A DNA stretch of 21,463 bases from Betaproteobacteria bacterium (GCA_028065725.1 JAPTVL010000034.1:1-21463); one strand, 5' to 3'; shown: positions 1-8,323, counted from the first letter of the stretch. Program-made: numbers and translations. The notes: generated from the letters alone by a model not told the origin.

Positions 1-29
1 GCTGCTTGCTGCTCGAGATCATCAGCCAT
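1..29 (-). CDS. Start of an unidentified gene, cut by the window edge
   Basis: An ATG at 29-27 opens a frame reading MADDLEQQA that leaves the window at position 1. A GAGG motif six bases upstream could serve as ribosome binding site. The start lies inside the last codons of the 45-residue gene, so the two frames overlap by eight bases (ATGGCTGA). That is typical of translational coupling within an operon. Only nine residues are visible, so nothing can be said about function. Confidence 0.4.
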
Positions 30-159
30 GTTGGACCTCGTCTTCAGGTTGATCGAAAACCGCGCCGAACTCACGCTCGGCGTGGTCGCGACTGGCGGCC
101 TGGATCTCGACGAAGACGTCGGACTCCCTGGCATCGGGAATCAAGGGTTGGGTTTGCAT
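22..159 (-). CDS. 45-residue conserved-looking small protein downstream of the primase gene
   Basis: The frame begins MQTQPLIPDARESDVF and ends EDEVQHG. It is acidic and hydrophilic, with no membrane segment or signal peptide. The start is well supported: AGGAG stands seven bases ahead of the ATG, and the gene starts 15 bases after the primase stop. The next frame overlaps its end, so it sits inside a compact minus-strand operon behind the Toprim primase. I do not recognise the family. Given its place it may be an accessory factor of the transfer or replication functions of the element, but this is inferred from position only. A spurious ORF is unlikely in view of the ribosome binding site and spacing. 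Confidence 0.6.
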   Translation of the reverse strand: MQTQPLIPDARESDVFVEIQAASRDHAEREFGAVFDQPEDEVQHG

Positions 160-174
160 CGTGGTTCTCCTGGT

Positions 175-3102
175 TCACATCCCGCGACCCATATCGCGGA
201 GACGGGGATGACTGCGGCTGGAAAGGGCGTGCTCGGTCGCCTTGATCTGCTGCTCCTCGACTTCCTGTTGAGGGTCCGCAGCGTCGGCATGGCGGTCATC
301 GGCGCACTGCAGTCCTTCGGCTGCATCTCGCGCCATGGCGACCTCCTCCTTGTGTTCTGTGGTCTGTTGCTCGAGGGCTTTCGCACGCTCGCGTTTTTCC
401 AGCTCCTCATCGATGTTCCGGGTGCGAAGCTGCTGCTGCAGCAGCTCGTGCTCCTCCTCGGCCCGCGCTTGCATCCGGTCGTAGGCCAACTGGCCAAGCT
501 CGGTCAGCTTGTCCTGCTCATCGACGAGAACAGGCCGCGCCGGATCTTCGAGCCAGGCCTTTTGCTCGGGGGTCAAGGGATGCCCCTGCCCCGCAGCCGC
601 AATGGCGTCCCAGCCCTGTGACGGGAGGTGCGACAGGACCGATTCGGCGGCCAGAAACGGTTGATCGACCGGATAGATCGTTGCAGCGCCCCGATCCCCC
701 TGCGCCCGCGACGCTTCCAGGTCCGCCGGTTCCGGCCTCGCGATGCCGCCCAGCGGCGCGGCGGCTCCATTCATCATCGTGGCGGCGAGCTCGTGCTCGA
801 CTTCCTCGGCTTGCAGCGCCGTCAGTCGGCCCTGCTCCCAGGCCTTGCGCAGGTCATCGTTCTGGATCTTCAGACCCATACGACCCGCGACCTCCGCTGC
901 GCGCTGCTGGAATTCCCGGCTGCCCGTCAACACCAGCCCTTTATCCATGTCGTACTTCTGCTCGGCCAGGCGCAAAGCCGCCTCGATCTCCCGATCGTCC
1001 GTCTTGTAGAGATCGACGCGCTCACCGCGGTCTGACATCACCCGCTCGCCGTCACGCGCGTAGTGGATGGCCTTGCCGGCCGGGCCGTCCTCGATCTCAT
1101 GCGTGAGTCCTTCCAGCACCGCAGGCTCGACGGGGACAACACGCTTGCCTTTGACCGCCTCCGGAATCTGGGCGCGCGCCCGCTCGTCGTCCAGCATCCG
1201 CGCCGCCACGGGGTCATTCGCAGCCCGATCCTCCAGAAAATTTCTGTAGCTCGGCACGTCGGGAAGCTCGGACTGGAGGCTTCTGCGCTCCGACATCTGT
1301 TGCTTTTGCATCGCTTCGACGGCCTTGGCCACCTCGATCGCAATGAGCGAGCGTTGGTGTTCTTCGGCCATGCCACTGAGCTCCCGCGTCTTGTCGGCGC
1401 GCAGTTGGTCCAGCGACCCGAACAGTGCCTCGCGCTGTTCCCGGTGCCTGGCATCAAGGTCATACTGGGCCTTCGCCCGCTGTGCGCGCACTGGCTCTGC
1501 CAGCGCCGCGTACTCGCGCAGGAGGCGCCCCTCGGGGCTATCGGCCTGCCCTTGATCATCAGGCTGCCCAGTTCGATCTCCTGCGGGGCGCTGTGCATCG
1601 ACGGGCTGCGCCTCGGTGTCTGCCGCAGCCTGGTTGAGCGCATCAAATGGACTCGCTTGAGCCGAAGCTTCCTGGCCGTCCTGCATGGCGTGGCGCACCG
1701 CTGGCGTTGCTTGCTCCGCCTGTGCCGACGTCTCGGGCACCGGGTCTTCCGCGCCTGCCTGCGCGGGCTCTGCCGAATCTTGGGCAGCGGCGGGCTGCGC
1801 CTGGCCTTGCGCGATGGATTCCGCCGCGCGGCGAACCTGGTCGCGTTCTTTCTTCAGTGCGGTTATCTGCTCACGCGCCGCCTTTTTTGCCTCAGGCGTT
1901 GCCTCAGTCGATTTGGCCAAGTCATTGTGCAGCTTGGTGGCGTCTTTGATCTGCGCGTCGAGATCTGCAGGCGTTTTGTCATTCATGGGTTGCTCCTGGT
2001 GGGGGGTGAGAGAGACCGGCGGTTGCGCGGTGCTTTGCTGCTGCACCTGTTGCCTGGCCAAGCCGGGCTTGTGGCGGCCCGCGACTTCTTGCGGCAGGCG
2101 CCGCTCCAGCTGCCGGGCATCCAGCGTCGCGGCCATCGTCTTGCGGATGGCCTCGGATCCGTTGTCGCGGAACTGGTCGCGAGCGTCGTAACCGGGTGGT
2201 GTGATGCCACCCTGCCTTTCAGGGAGGGCGATGCGCGTGCGTGCGCCGCCCAGCATGCGGGCAGCCCGCACGGCATAGGCTTGTCCCTTGAACTGCGCCT
2301 TGTCGCCGTCGTTGTCGGCGTAAATGACGGCACGCCCCTGCAGCTTGTCGTGGAGGCTGCGGGCCACGTCCGGCAGGTTCTGCGCCGACAAAGCCGCGAT
2401 CACCGGAAGTCCGGTGCCCTGATGGATGGCAAGCGCGGTGCCGATGCCCTCGCAGAACACCACTTGATCGGCCTTGCACGCCGCCTCATAGGCGCGCAGG
2501 GGTGCTTCGACATCGGCGCCGACGATTGGGATGATGGCAAACGCGCCCTTGGTCGGCGTGCCGGAGACAAATCGCTTGTCGGCCGGCTGACCGGGGTCCG
2601 CCCACGTGATGCGCTGCATGCCGACCCAGCCCGGCTCGCCGTCGGCATCGATGGCCATCATCGGCACCAGCAGCTGCGCCCTGCCCTGGCGCAGTCCGGC
2701 CGGATCGAGCATCGGTGCCTGCAGGTAGGGAAAGGCCTTGGGCTCGTGGGAGTCCTCCCATCGCTGGATGGCCTCCTCAACGGCAATCGCCTGGCGTTCA
2801 GCCTGCTGCCTGCGCCATACCTCGCGCTGCACTTCAATCCGTGCCGTCTCTTGCGGCGTCAGTTCGCGCGCCAGTTCGGGTCTGAACTGGACCGGCTTGC
2901 CGTCGGCCTTGAAGTTGGTGATCCAGCCGGTACCGTCGGACCGCAACAGATAGCCTGCGTCGTTCTTGCCTGACGGCATGTCACCAACGTCGGCGCGATG
3001 AATGCGCCCGTCGGCTTCCAGCCGCTCGGGGTCGATGTTGACCCCCTGCAGTCTGGCGAACGCCAGGAACTGGTCGATGGTCTGATCGTTCTGATGCAAC
3101 AC
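175..3102 (-). CDS. Toprim-domain DNA primase of a mobile element with C-terminal LPD7 domain (TraC-like)
   Basis: This 975-residue protein probably primes the DNA strand transferred or replicated by the element. The N-terminal third carries a Toprim fold: acidic residue E218 in FCEGIGTALAIH, then the DxD motif at 263-265 in YADNDGD. A low-complexity Q/A/P-rich linker spans about 345-525, followed by charged coiled-coil-like sequence at about 525-615. An LPD7-type domain lies at about 675-757 (key stretch DDREIEAALRLAEQKY ... TGSREFQQRAAE). The relaxase at the right end of the window carries the same domain type. The C-terminal 100 residues are strongly charged and coiled-coil prone. The start is ambiguous: AGGAGG lies two bases before the GTG at 3102 and five bases before a TTG at 3099, and the TTG spacing is better. 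No zinc finger of the DnaG type is visible. The gene follows the methyltransferase gene by 60 bp. The family call is firm, the precise role is inferred. Confidence 0.88.
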   Translation of the reverse strand: MLHQNDQTIDQFLAFARLQGVNIDPERLEADGRIHRADVGDMPSGKNDAGYLLRSDGTGWITNFKADGKPVQFRPELARELTPQETARIEVQREVWRRQQAERQAIAVEEAIQRWEDSHEPKAFPYLQAPMLDPAGLRQGRAQLLVPMMAIDADGEPGWVGMQRITWADPGQPADKRFVSGTPTKGAFAIIPIVGADVEAPLRAYEAACKADQVVFCEGIGTALAIHQGTGLPVIAALSAQNLPDVARSLHDKLQGRAVIYADNDGDKAQFKGQAYAVRAARMLGGARTRIALPERQGGITPPGYDARDQFRDNGSEAIRKTMAATLDARQLERRLPQEVAGRHKPGLARQQVQQQSTAQPPVSLTPHQEQPMNDKTPADLDAQIKDATKLHNDLAKSTEATPEAKKAAREQITALKKERDQVRRAAESIAQGQAQPAAAQDSAEPAQAGAEDPVPETSAQAEQATPAVRHAMQDGQEASAQASPFDALNQAAADTEAQPVDAQRPAGDRTGQPDDQGQADSPEGRLLREYAALAEPVRAQRAKAQYDLDARHREQREALFGSLDQLRADKTRELSGMAEEHQRSLIAIEVAKAVEAMQKQQMSERRSLQSELPDVPSYRNFLEDRAANDPVAARMLDDERARAQIPEAVKGKRVVPVEPAVLEGLTHEIEDGPAGKAIHYARDGERVMSDRGERVDLYKTDDREIEAALRLAEQKYDMDKGLVLTGSREFQQRAAEVAGRMGLKIQNDDLRKAWEQGRLTALQAEEVEHELAATMMNGAAAPLGGIARPEPADLEASRAQGDRGAATIYPVDQPFLAAESVLSHLPSQGWDAIAAAGQGHPLTPEQKAWLEDPARPVLVDEQDKLTELGQLAYDRMQARAEEEHELLQQQLRTRNIDEELEKRERAKALEQQTTEHKEEVAMARDAAEGLQCADDRHADAADPQQEVEEQQIKATEHALSSRSHPRLRDMGRGM
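1984..1997 (-). promoter_or_regulatory. Internal ribosome binding site and in-frame ATG within the primase gene
   Basis: Inside the primase frame, AGGAG (1997-1993) stands exactly six bases ahead of an in-frame ATG (1986-1984, residue 373, sequence MNDKTPADL). The spacing is as good as at any annotated start in the window. Initiation here would give a separate product of about 603 residues that lacks Toprim and keeps the coiled-coil and LPD7 parts. TraC primases of IncP plasmids are known to make two products from an internal in-frame start, so this arrangement has precedent. Whether it is used here is not known. Confidence 0.45.
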
Positions 3103-3161
3103 AGCCTCCTTGTGATGCGCTCGCGCCGAGCGGCTTCAACTGGATTCGGTAGGGTGTTGCA

Positions 3162-4634
3162 TCAGGTGCGATTTGCGGTCAGCTTCCACACTTGACGCTG
3201 GTAAGCCGCAGCTCCAGCGTCTTCCGCGATCTTTTCCGGGAAGAATTGATGGCGCTCGCACAGGTCGAAAAGCAGTTGCACGTCGGCCAGGGTGGAGTAG
3301 CTCAGGAAGACGGTTCCTTCAGGCACGAGCCAGCGCGGCAACTGCTCGAAAAGCCGGCGCAGCAGATGGCCGTTTTCGTCGAGGGCGATGTGATCGATCG
3401 GATCTCCGTGGGGCCGGCCTTGCCAGAACGGGTAATTCCAAAGGATGCAGTCGTAGGCCGCATCCCAAGGCGCCGAGGAAGGAAGATCGTCCAGAAGGTC
3501 GCCCTGCGCCCACGCCACGTCCAGTCCATTCGCCTCGGCGTTGGCTCTGGCGTTGATGACCGCCTCCGGGTCGATATCGGAGCCACAGACGCTGAGCGAT
3601 GGATTGCTGGTCTTCGCCCACAATGCCAAGGCGCCGGTTCCACACCCCAGATCCAGAATCCGCGACCCACTTGGGAATCCACCCTGCTGCAGGAACTCTG
3701 GCTGGCTACGCAGCGCGTCCAGCATGAACCGGGTCGACGAACCTGGGGCTGGGTGATAGACACCAGGCGAGGCGCGCAACCACAACTCGCCCAGCCTGAA
3801 CTCCCCCGCAGTGCGCTGTCGGTCCAGGAATTCGGCATGCGACAGATCCTGCAGTTGCGCCTCGAATGCAGCGAGTCGCGCCTCCGGAACGAGTGCCGTC
3901 CATTGACGCGTTCCCGGGATGGCCCCATCGCCGGCGGAGAGAAGCTCGGCCGGTGTCAGGCCCAGAACCTGTCGAATCTCCTCAGGATCTTGTCGCAGGG
4001 AAAAATGAACGGCTCGGGTGTCTCCTTGGGCCTGATGCCCAAGCAGCACGCCGGCGTGCGCCATTTGATGAACCAGCGCGGCGAGCAGATGCACCGTTTC
4101 TTGATAGAGCGCGTCGGCAAGCAGCTCCATGCTCTGGACGTCCGAGCAGAGCGCCGCGCGGGTGAGATCTGGCGCGCCGAGTCGATGGCCGTAGAAAATG
4201 AAGTCCACCAGCCAGTCGGTGTCGCCCAGGGGCCGTACCGTCCTGCGCGGCGACACGGCGCCTTCCGGGTATGGGAACACGGCCTCGAACACATCGGGAT
4301 CGCAGGATGTCTTGCGGGCGAGCACGAAGCCAATTCGCACATCCCCAAGGCGCACGAGCAGCGAAGCGCTGATTCCCAGATCAGCCCAGCGCACTCTGAG
4401 ATAGCCACGCTCAGCGGAGATCTCGACTTGGGGCTGTGGGATCGGGACGCCATGGGACCACACTGCAGTCTGGACCCCATCGCGCTGCGCGTCGGCGCGT
4501 GCCAGCCGCTCGAGGCGATCGGCGACGGCAGCGTAGATCCAGGCTCTGGCCGATTCGACACGGCCATCCGCCGGCGTGGCGGTGTCTGGAGCCGCGAATG
4601 CGACGCGAGGAAATTTCTGTTGGCTTTGTGACAT
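3162..4634 (-). CDS. Class I SAM-dependent methyltransferase, 490 residues
   Basis: The C-terminal half is a Rossmann-fold methyltransferase. Motif I is ILDLGCGTGALALWA (about 326-340), acidic SAM-ribose residues follow in GSDIDPEA (351-358), and an NPPY-like motif appears as NYPFWQG (400-406). This last motif is typical of enzymes that methylate amide or exocyclic nitrogens, as in the HemK/PrmB/RsmC group. A segment GVYHPAPGSST (291-301) resembles the entry motif of that group. The N-terminal 280 residues match no domain I can name and may select the substrate. I chose the ATG at 4634 because protein-like sequence begins there. The frame stays open to 4802, but that part looks non-coding. 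No clear ribosome binding site is seen. The gene lies 60 bp upstream of the primase on the same strand, so both are probably co-transcribed. Substrate (DNA, RNA or protein) is undetermined. Confidence 0.8.
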   Translation of the reverse strand: MSQSQQKFPRVAFAAPDTATPADGRVESARAWIYAAVADRLERLARADAQRDGVQTAVWSHGVPIPQPQVEISAERGYLRVRWADLGISASLLVRLGDVRIGFVLARKTSCDPDVFEAVFPYPEGAVSPRRTVRPLGDTDWLVDFIFYGHRLGAPDLTRAALCSDVQSMELLADALYQETVHLLAALVHQMAHAGVLLGHQAQGDTRAVHFSLRQDPEEIRQVLGLTPAELLSAGDGAIPGTRQWTALVPEARLAAFEAQLQDLSHAEFLDRQRTAGEFRLGELWLRASPGVYHPAPGSSTRFMLDALRSQPEFLQQGGFPSGSRILDLGCGTGALALWAKTSNPSLSVCGSDIDPEAVINARANAEANGLDVAWAQGDLLDDLPSSAPWDAAYDCILWNYPFWQGRPHGDPIDHIALDENGHLLRRLFEQLPRWLVPEGTVFLSYSTLADVQLLFDLCERHQFFPEKIAEDAGAAAYQRQVWKLTANRT

Positions 4635-5022
4635 AGCGGTGCGGACCCGTTGGCTTTTGGAACTTGGCCCGGAGAGGCCTCCTTCCTGGATTCCGCACCA
4701 CGTTGCATCCGGGCCTTCTTGCTCGCTCAGTGAAGCCCGTAAGCCAGCGGCGTTCTTCTGGCTGTGTCGGATGGCCAGAAGGATGAATCCCACTGAACAC
4801 ACGATGATGGGTAGGCGAGATGGACGGCAATTCGGACGCAGCGGTTGAGGTCAAGCGCCGGCGACGCCTGAACGAGGACGCCTGGCGCGAGGTGACCGCG
4901 CCGCTTCCCGGCGGGCTTGACGTGGGAAGCCTTCGGCCTACCATTGCCCCCGAAAACCTCAAGTCCGCAGAGCCGCACGAGGGTCGCTCGGCCTGCTTCA
5001 ATCTTTACATAACAAAAACGCA
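4635..5022. other. Gene-poor junction between the methyltransferase and the nuclease cassette
   Basis: This 388-base stretch holds no convincing complete gene. It separates the minus-strand backbone from the plus-strand cassette that starts at 5023, so promoters for both directions probably lie here. An AT-rich patch just before 5023 (TTTACATAAC at about 5004-5013) is a plausible -10 region for the nuclease gene. The segment 4820-4930 encodes what may be a transposase-related remnant, listed separately. No inverted repeat marking an insertion end was found by eye. Confidence 0.5.
4820..4930 (+). pseudogene. Possible remnant of an IS66-type accessory ORF
   Basis: The plus-strand frame starting MDGNSDAAVEVKRRRR and continuing LNEDAWREV then GGLDVGS resembles the N-terminus of small helix-turn-helix proteins that precede the transposase in IS66-like elements. 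Those usually read RRxLxxEAWxxVLxRFxxSGLxVxxFC. After about 37 codons the resemblance is lost and no helix-turn-helix core or downstream transposase follows. This rests on recall of the family pattern, not on an alignment. If correct, an IS once stood at the left border of the 5.0-8.4 kb cassette. Confidence 0.3.
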
Positions 5023-5973
5023 ATGCCTCTTCAATTCACCAGCACTACCCACCCCATACACCTCAAGGACCTTTCGGGCCATGACTTCGAGCGGCTGGTC
5101 TTCGCGACGCTGCTGCGCATGAGGGCTTGGCATTCGCTGAACTGGCACGGCCAAACAGGCGGAGACGAAGGCAGAGACATCATCGGCGTCTGCGACGATG
5201 ATTTCGGCCGCAAGGTGGTTGTCGTGGTTGCCTGCGCCAACTGGCAAGCGTTCACGCTGGGCAAGGCAAAGAAGGACATCGACCGCCTGACGAGCACCCA
5301 AGCTTCGCTCCCGCACGAAGTCATTGTGGTCGCGGGAAGCGATGTCAGCGCTGAGACAAAGAAGAAGTGCAAGGCGCACGCCACATCCAAGAAAATATCG
5401 ACGACCCAAGTGTGGTCCGGCGTGGATTTCGAAGAGCATTTGCGCTTTCATGCGCCCTCGGTCCTCAATCGCTTCTTCAATGGCGATGCGCTGCCTGACG
5501 AAGAGCTTGCCTTGACCGATTTCGTCTTGAAGTTGGACCCCGCCACCGCGATAGAGGCCGGTGAATTGTTGGCGCGGTTGTTTCGCAGGCCGGCGTTTGC
5601 CACTCCCATCTATGCTGAGAGCTCGCTACCAGCGTTTCGCCAAGCCATCGCCGACACGATTGGAGCGCTCAACACCGGAATCTGGCGCGATCGCGAGGGC
5701 GCGATAATTTCCCGGGTTCCAACCAGCTCATCATTTTCTGACCCTCGCGTCGCACGCAATTTGAAGGCGTGCGCCAAGAAGCTCAACGAGCTGCGCATGA
5801 CCTTCGACGAAGGGATCAGAAACGAAGGTATTCGCCCTTGTTCCTGCAACGACCCGCACTGCCCCACCTTCATGATCGACATGCAATATTGCGACCGCCT
5901 CGAGGCCGACCGAGAGCAGGCGCTTCGGCATGCTGCCGATGCGTTGGCCGTGCTGGGGACGCGTTTGGACTAA
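5023..5973 (+). CDS. PD-(D/E)XK (Mrr-like) restriction endonuclease-family protein with altered active site
   Basis: The 316-residue protein starts with the pattern of Mrr-type restriction endonuclease folds. FERLVF carries an acidic residue (E23), then GGDEGRD (46-52) gives the central aspartate, followed by a strand VVVVVACANW (65-74). In active members that strand normally ends in Q-x-K or C-K. Here alanine (A72) stands where lysine is expected, so catalysis by the standard mechanism is in doubt. A hydrophobic-to-acidic stretch at 100-140 resembles the NTD-like half of these proteins. Near the C-terminus RPCSCNDPHC (about 271-280) could bind metal. No ribosome binding site is evident ahead of the ATG. 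The next gene starts 75 bp downstream on the same strand, which suggests a shared cassette. Possible roles are defence nuclease, DNA-binding sensor or inactive homologue; the fold call is good, the function is open. Confidence 0.65.
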   Translation: MPLQFTSTTHPIHLKDLSGHDFERLVFATLLRMRAWHSLNWHGQTGGDEGRDIIGVCDDDFGRKVVVVVACANWQAFTLGKAKKDIDRLTSTQASLPHEVIVVAGSDVSAETKKKCKAHATSKKISTTQVWSGVDFEEHLRFHAPSVLNRFFNGDALPDEELALTDFVLKLDPATAIEAGELLARLFRRPAFATPIYAESSLPAFRQAIADTIGALNTGIWRDREGAIISRVPTSSSFSDPRVARNLKACAKKLNELRMTFDEGIRNEGIRPCSCNDPHCPTFMIDMQYCDRLEADREQALRHAADALAVLGTRLD

Positions 5974-6048
5974 TGGCTTCGGCTTTACCACGAAAGTGGC
6001 TGTAGCTCCGCTGGCGGTAGAAAATACAACCAACAGAAAGAACCCGAC

Positions 6049-7074
6049 ATGGCGAACATTGTCACCGAGTGCATAGTTCACAAGGTTATCAAGCAGCTAC
6101 ATCAACGCTCAGCCGAAATTGAACTCCGGCCAACCCCGCTGCCCGTTAATCCGGTGGTGCAGGGCTTGGTTGACCAGGTGTGGAAGCGCTACGCCGAGCG
6201 CACTGGCAAGGGGTACGGCAAATTCCAGACTGATGCGAATGAGTTCCCCGTGCAGCGCTATATCAATGACCATCAGCGGGCCAATGGTATTAGTTTTGTG
6301 GAGCTGAGCAATCGAATGATGGCGCACCTGCGCACGCGCATCGCCACCGAGGCGCTGGCCACAGGCGGTTACGTACTTTTTGCCAAGGTAACTACCGACG
6401 GCACTGACTACATGTTAGTAGCTATGGTGACCGAAGTGCTTGGCACAGCCATTACATCAACATTGGACGTGGTGCCAGCGACGCATCTAGACATGGAACA
6501 CCTGCGGGTGGCAAGCCGCGTGGATCTAACAAAGTGGGCGGCTGGCGGCGAACGTTACCTTAGTTTTCTGCGAGGCAGTGCTGAAGTGTCGGAGTATTTC
6601 AAACTGTTCATCGGCTGCGACGATGTCAGGATGGATGCCGCCGACTCGCGCCAACTGGTAGACACAGTATTGAAATTCGCCACGGACCAGCAGCTCGATG
6701 GTCCCGCGCGTGACGAGCTGCTCACCCGAACCCACGCCTATCTCAGCGGCCAGAATAAGGCACATGAGCCTCTGAGTCTGGACGCGCTGGCGAACCATGC
6801 GTGGCCTACCGACCCGCAAGTGCTGTCCGCAGCGCTTACGGCATCTGATCCGGCCATCCCCGATGGTTTCGTGCCGGACGCTCGCGCGTTACGGGCATTG
6901 GTGCGATTTGAGGGCAAGACTAGGCACTGGCGTCTATCTTTCGAGCGGGCAGCACTGCGCACTGGTCAAATATCCTTCAACTCGAGTGATGAATCGTTAA
7001 CGATCAATAATCTCCCGGCCGAATTGTTGGCAGAGCTTATCGAAGACAATGGTTCAGGCAATGAACCCGTTTGA
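6049..7074 (+). CDS. 37-kDa nucleoid-associated protein, NdpA/YejK family
   Basis: At 341 residues the protein matches the usual length of the family (E. coli YejK is about 335). Characteristic features are the N-terminal strand-rich region, the FVELSNRMMAHL segment, and the conserved block YLSFLRGSAEVSEYF followed by KLFIGCDD at about 165-187. The C-terminus carries the family's WRLSFERAALRTGQI region. Family members associate with the nucleoid; their molecular function is poorly known. Codon use is visibly less GC-rich than in the backbone genes (TTA, ATA and AAT codons occur), in keeping with separate origin. The downstream membrane-protein gene begins inside the last codons of this one, a strong sign that the two work together. 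The ribosome binding site is weak (AGAAAG about nine bases ahead). A copy on a mobile element is more likely to serve the element or a defence role than general nucleoid packing. Confidence 0.82.
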   Translation: MANIVTECIVHKVIKQLHQRSAEIELRPTPLPVNPVVQGLVDQVWKRYAERTGKGYGKFQTDANEFPVQRYINDHQRANGISFVELSNRMMAHLRTRIATEALATGGYVLFAKVTTDGTDYMLVAMVTEVLGTAITSTLDVVPATHLDMEHLRVASRVDLTKWAAGGERYLSFLRGSAEVSEYFKLFIGCDDVRMDAADSRQLVDTVLKFATDQQLDGPARDELLTRTHAYLSGQNKAHEPLSLDALANHAWPTDPQVLSAALTASDPAIPDGFVPDARALRALVRFEGKTRHWRLSFERAALRTGQISFNSSDESLTINNLPAELLAELIEDNGSGNEPV

Positions 7075-8323
7075 GGAACACTTGCTACCAATCTATCGGG
7101 CCTTTCGGCCCGATAGTACCGACCCACGCCGGGGTACGCTGCAGCTCGTTGACGAGACGCTAAAGGCAACCCTGCAAAGGGTGCTGGATGATCCTTACCG
7201 GTTCGGCGTAAGGCTGGCATCCGCCGAGAATCAGACGTTCCGAATCGGTGAGCAGGTTCAGCTTTGCCTTGATGACCCCGCAATCGGCTTAGGCCTACTG
7301 GCTAACAATTTAGATAATCTTCTGGAGTACCCACCTGCGCGCATCCGTCGCCTGCCCTTCTATCTGCTTGACAAGCATGTGGCATCGGCGGATCTAGCAC
7401 AAGCGGGCGATGAAGATGGAAAGCGTTATGTGGCGGTTATTGATTTCGTGAATGAGTTGGGTAAGGCTGCAGCTTATCTGGACCGCGAGCGCCAAGAAAT
7501 AATATTCATAAAAGCCGACAAAGTCGTGGTGCCAGTTATTTACACGGCCACCGACCTGCGTGCAATGAATCTTGACGCGTTGAAAAATTTGCTTGGGCGT
7601 TGCACAGCAAATGAAGCCATGGGCGAGCAGTGCCAATCAATGCTGGCAGATGCCGTGCTAGCGCAGTGCGCAGGCGTTGAGCCGAAGCGGCGCTTTACGG
7701 TGCTGCTGTCGCACCTTGGCGAGTTGCTGCGGACATTCGACGACAACTATCGGCTTTATCTGTCTAACTTTTCGTACGACAAAGTGCGCGACGAACTATT
7801 GAGCGCCAAACTCGATGAGTTGTCAAAGATTAACAAGACTTTTGCTGACGTTCAGGGGCAGGTTTTAGGTATCCCCGTAGCCACCATCGTCGTGGCCACG
7901 CAGATGAAGCTGGCCAGTAGTTGGAATGCGCAAGCGTGGGTGAACGTAGCAGTACTGCTTGGAGTTTTCGTGTTTGTAATGATGGCGTGGTTCGCGGTGC
8001 GCAATCAGGTCTTTACATTGAAGGCGATCGAGCAGGATATCGCCCGCAAAAAGGCGAAAGTCGAGACCGACTACACAAAGGTGAAAGACTTAGTCTCTGA
8101 CACGTTTCCTGAGTTGGAACGCAGGGCAAGTGCACAACTGACTGCGTTTTGGGCAATTCGCGCAGTGATGCTTATAGGAGCCCTAATTGCCGTCATCATT
8201 TTCGTGGTGATGACAGAGCCGTGCTCGGCCTGGCTGCGTGAAATGTCGGTTTACTTGATGCATGGTGGCGTTGCCAAGACGACTGCTTTGACGATTTCGA
8301 GCTTGCCAGGGAAAAGACACTGA
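7049..8323 (+). CDS. Membrane protein of unknown function, partner of the NdpA-like protein
   Basis: The 424-residue protein has a soluble N-terminal part of about 265 residues with no domain I can name. A weakly hydrophobic stretch follows at about 272-286, then two clear membrane helices at about 296-316 (VNVAVLLGVFVFVMMAWF) and 367-388. A charged coiled-coil-like loop (about 325-362) lies between the two helices. Starts at 7049 or 7061 are both possible; either way the gene overlaps the end of the NdpA-like gene (26 or 14 bases), so translation is probably coupled. No signal peptide is present. A soluble sensor-like part joined to membrane helices is a layout common to abortive-infection effectors, but that is only analogy. 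The protein could equally anchor the NdpA-like partner or DNA to the membrane. Its base composition is lower in GC than the flanking genes. Confidence 0.7.
   Translation: MVQAMNPFEEHLLPIYRAFRPDSTDPRRGTLQLVDETLKATLQRVLDDPYRFGVRLASAENQTFRIGEQVQLCLDDPAIGLGLLANNLDNLLEYPPARIRRLPFYLLDKHVASADLAQAGDEDGKRYVAVIDFVNELGKAAAYLDRERQEIIFIKADKVVVPVIYTATDLRAMNLDALKNLLGRCTANEAMGEQCQSMLADAVLAQCAGVEPKRRFTVLLSHLGELLRTFDDNYRLYLSNFSYDKVRDELLSAKLDELSKINKTFADVQGQVLGIPVATIVVATQMKLASSWNAQAWVNVAVLLGVFVFVMMAWFAVRNQVFTLKAIEQDIARKKAKVETDYTKVKDLVSDTFPELERRASAQLTAFWAIRAVMLIGALIAVIIFVVMTEPCSAWLREMSVYLMHGGVAKTTALTISSLPGKRH

Noticed and set aside
1063..2973. A 636-codon open frame on the plus strand opposite the primase gene
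   Set aside because: It runs antisense to a gene with clear Toprim and LPD7 motifs. Long antisense frames are expected in GC-rich DNA, and its translation shows no domain.
3192..4631. A 479-codon plus-strand frame opposite the methyltransferase gene
   Set aside because: The minus strand encodes intact methyltransferase motifs. The plus frame gives a composition rich in R, G and Q without motifs or a ribosome binding site.
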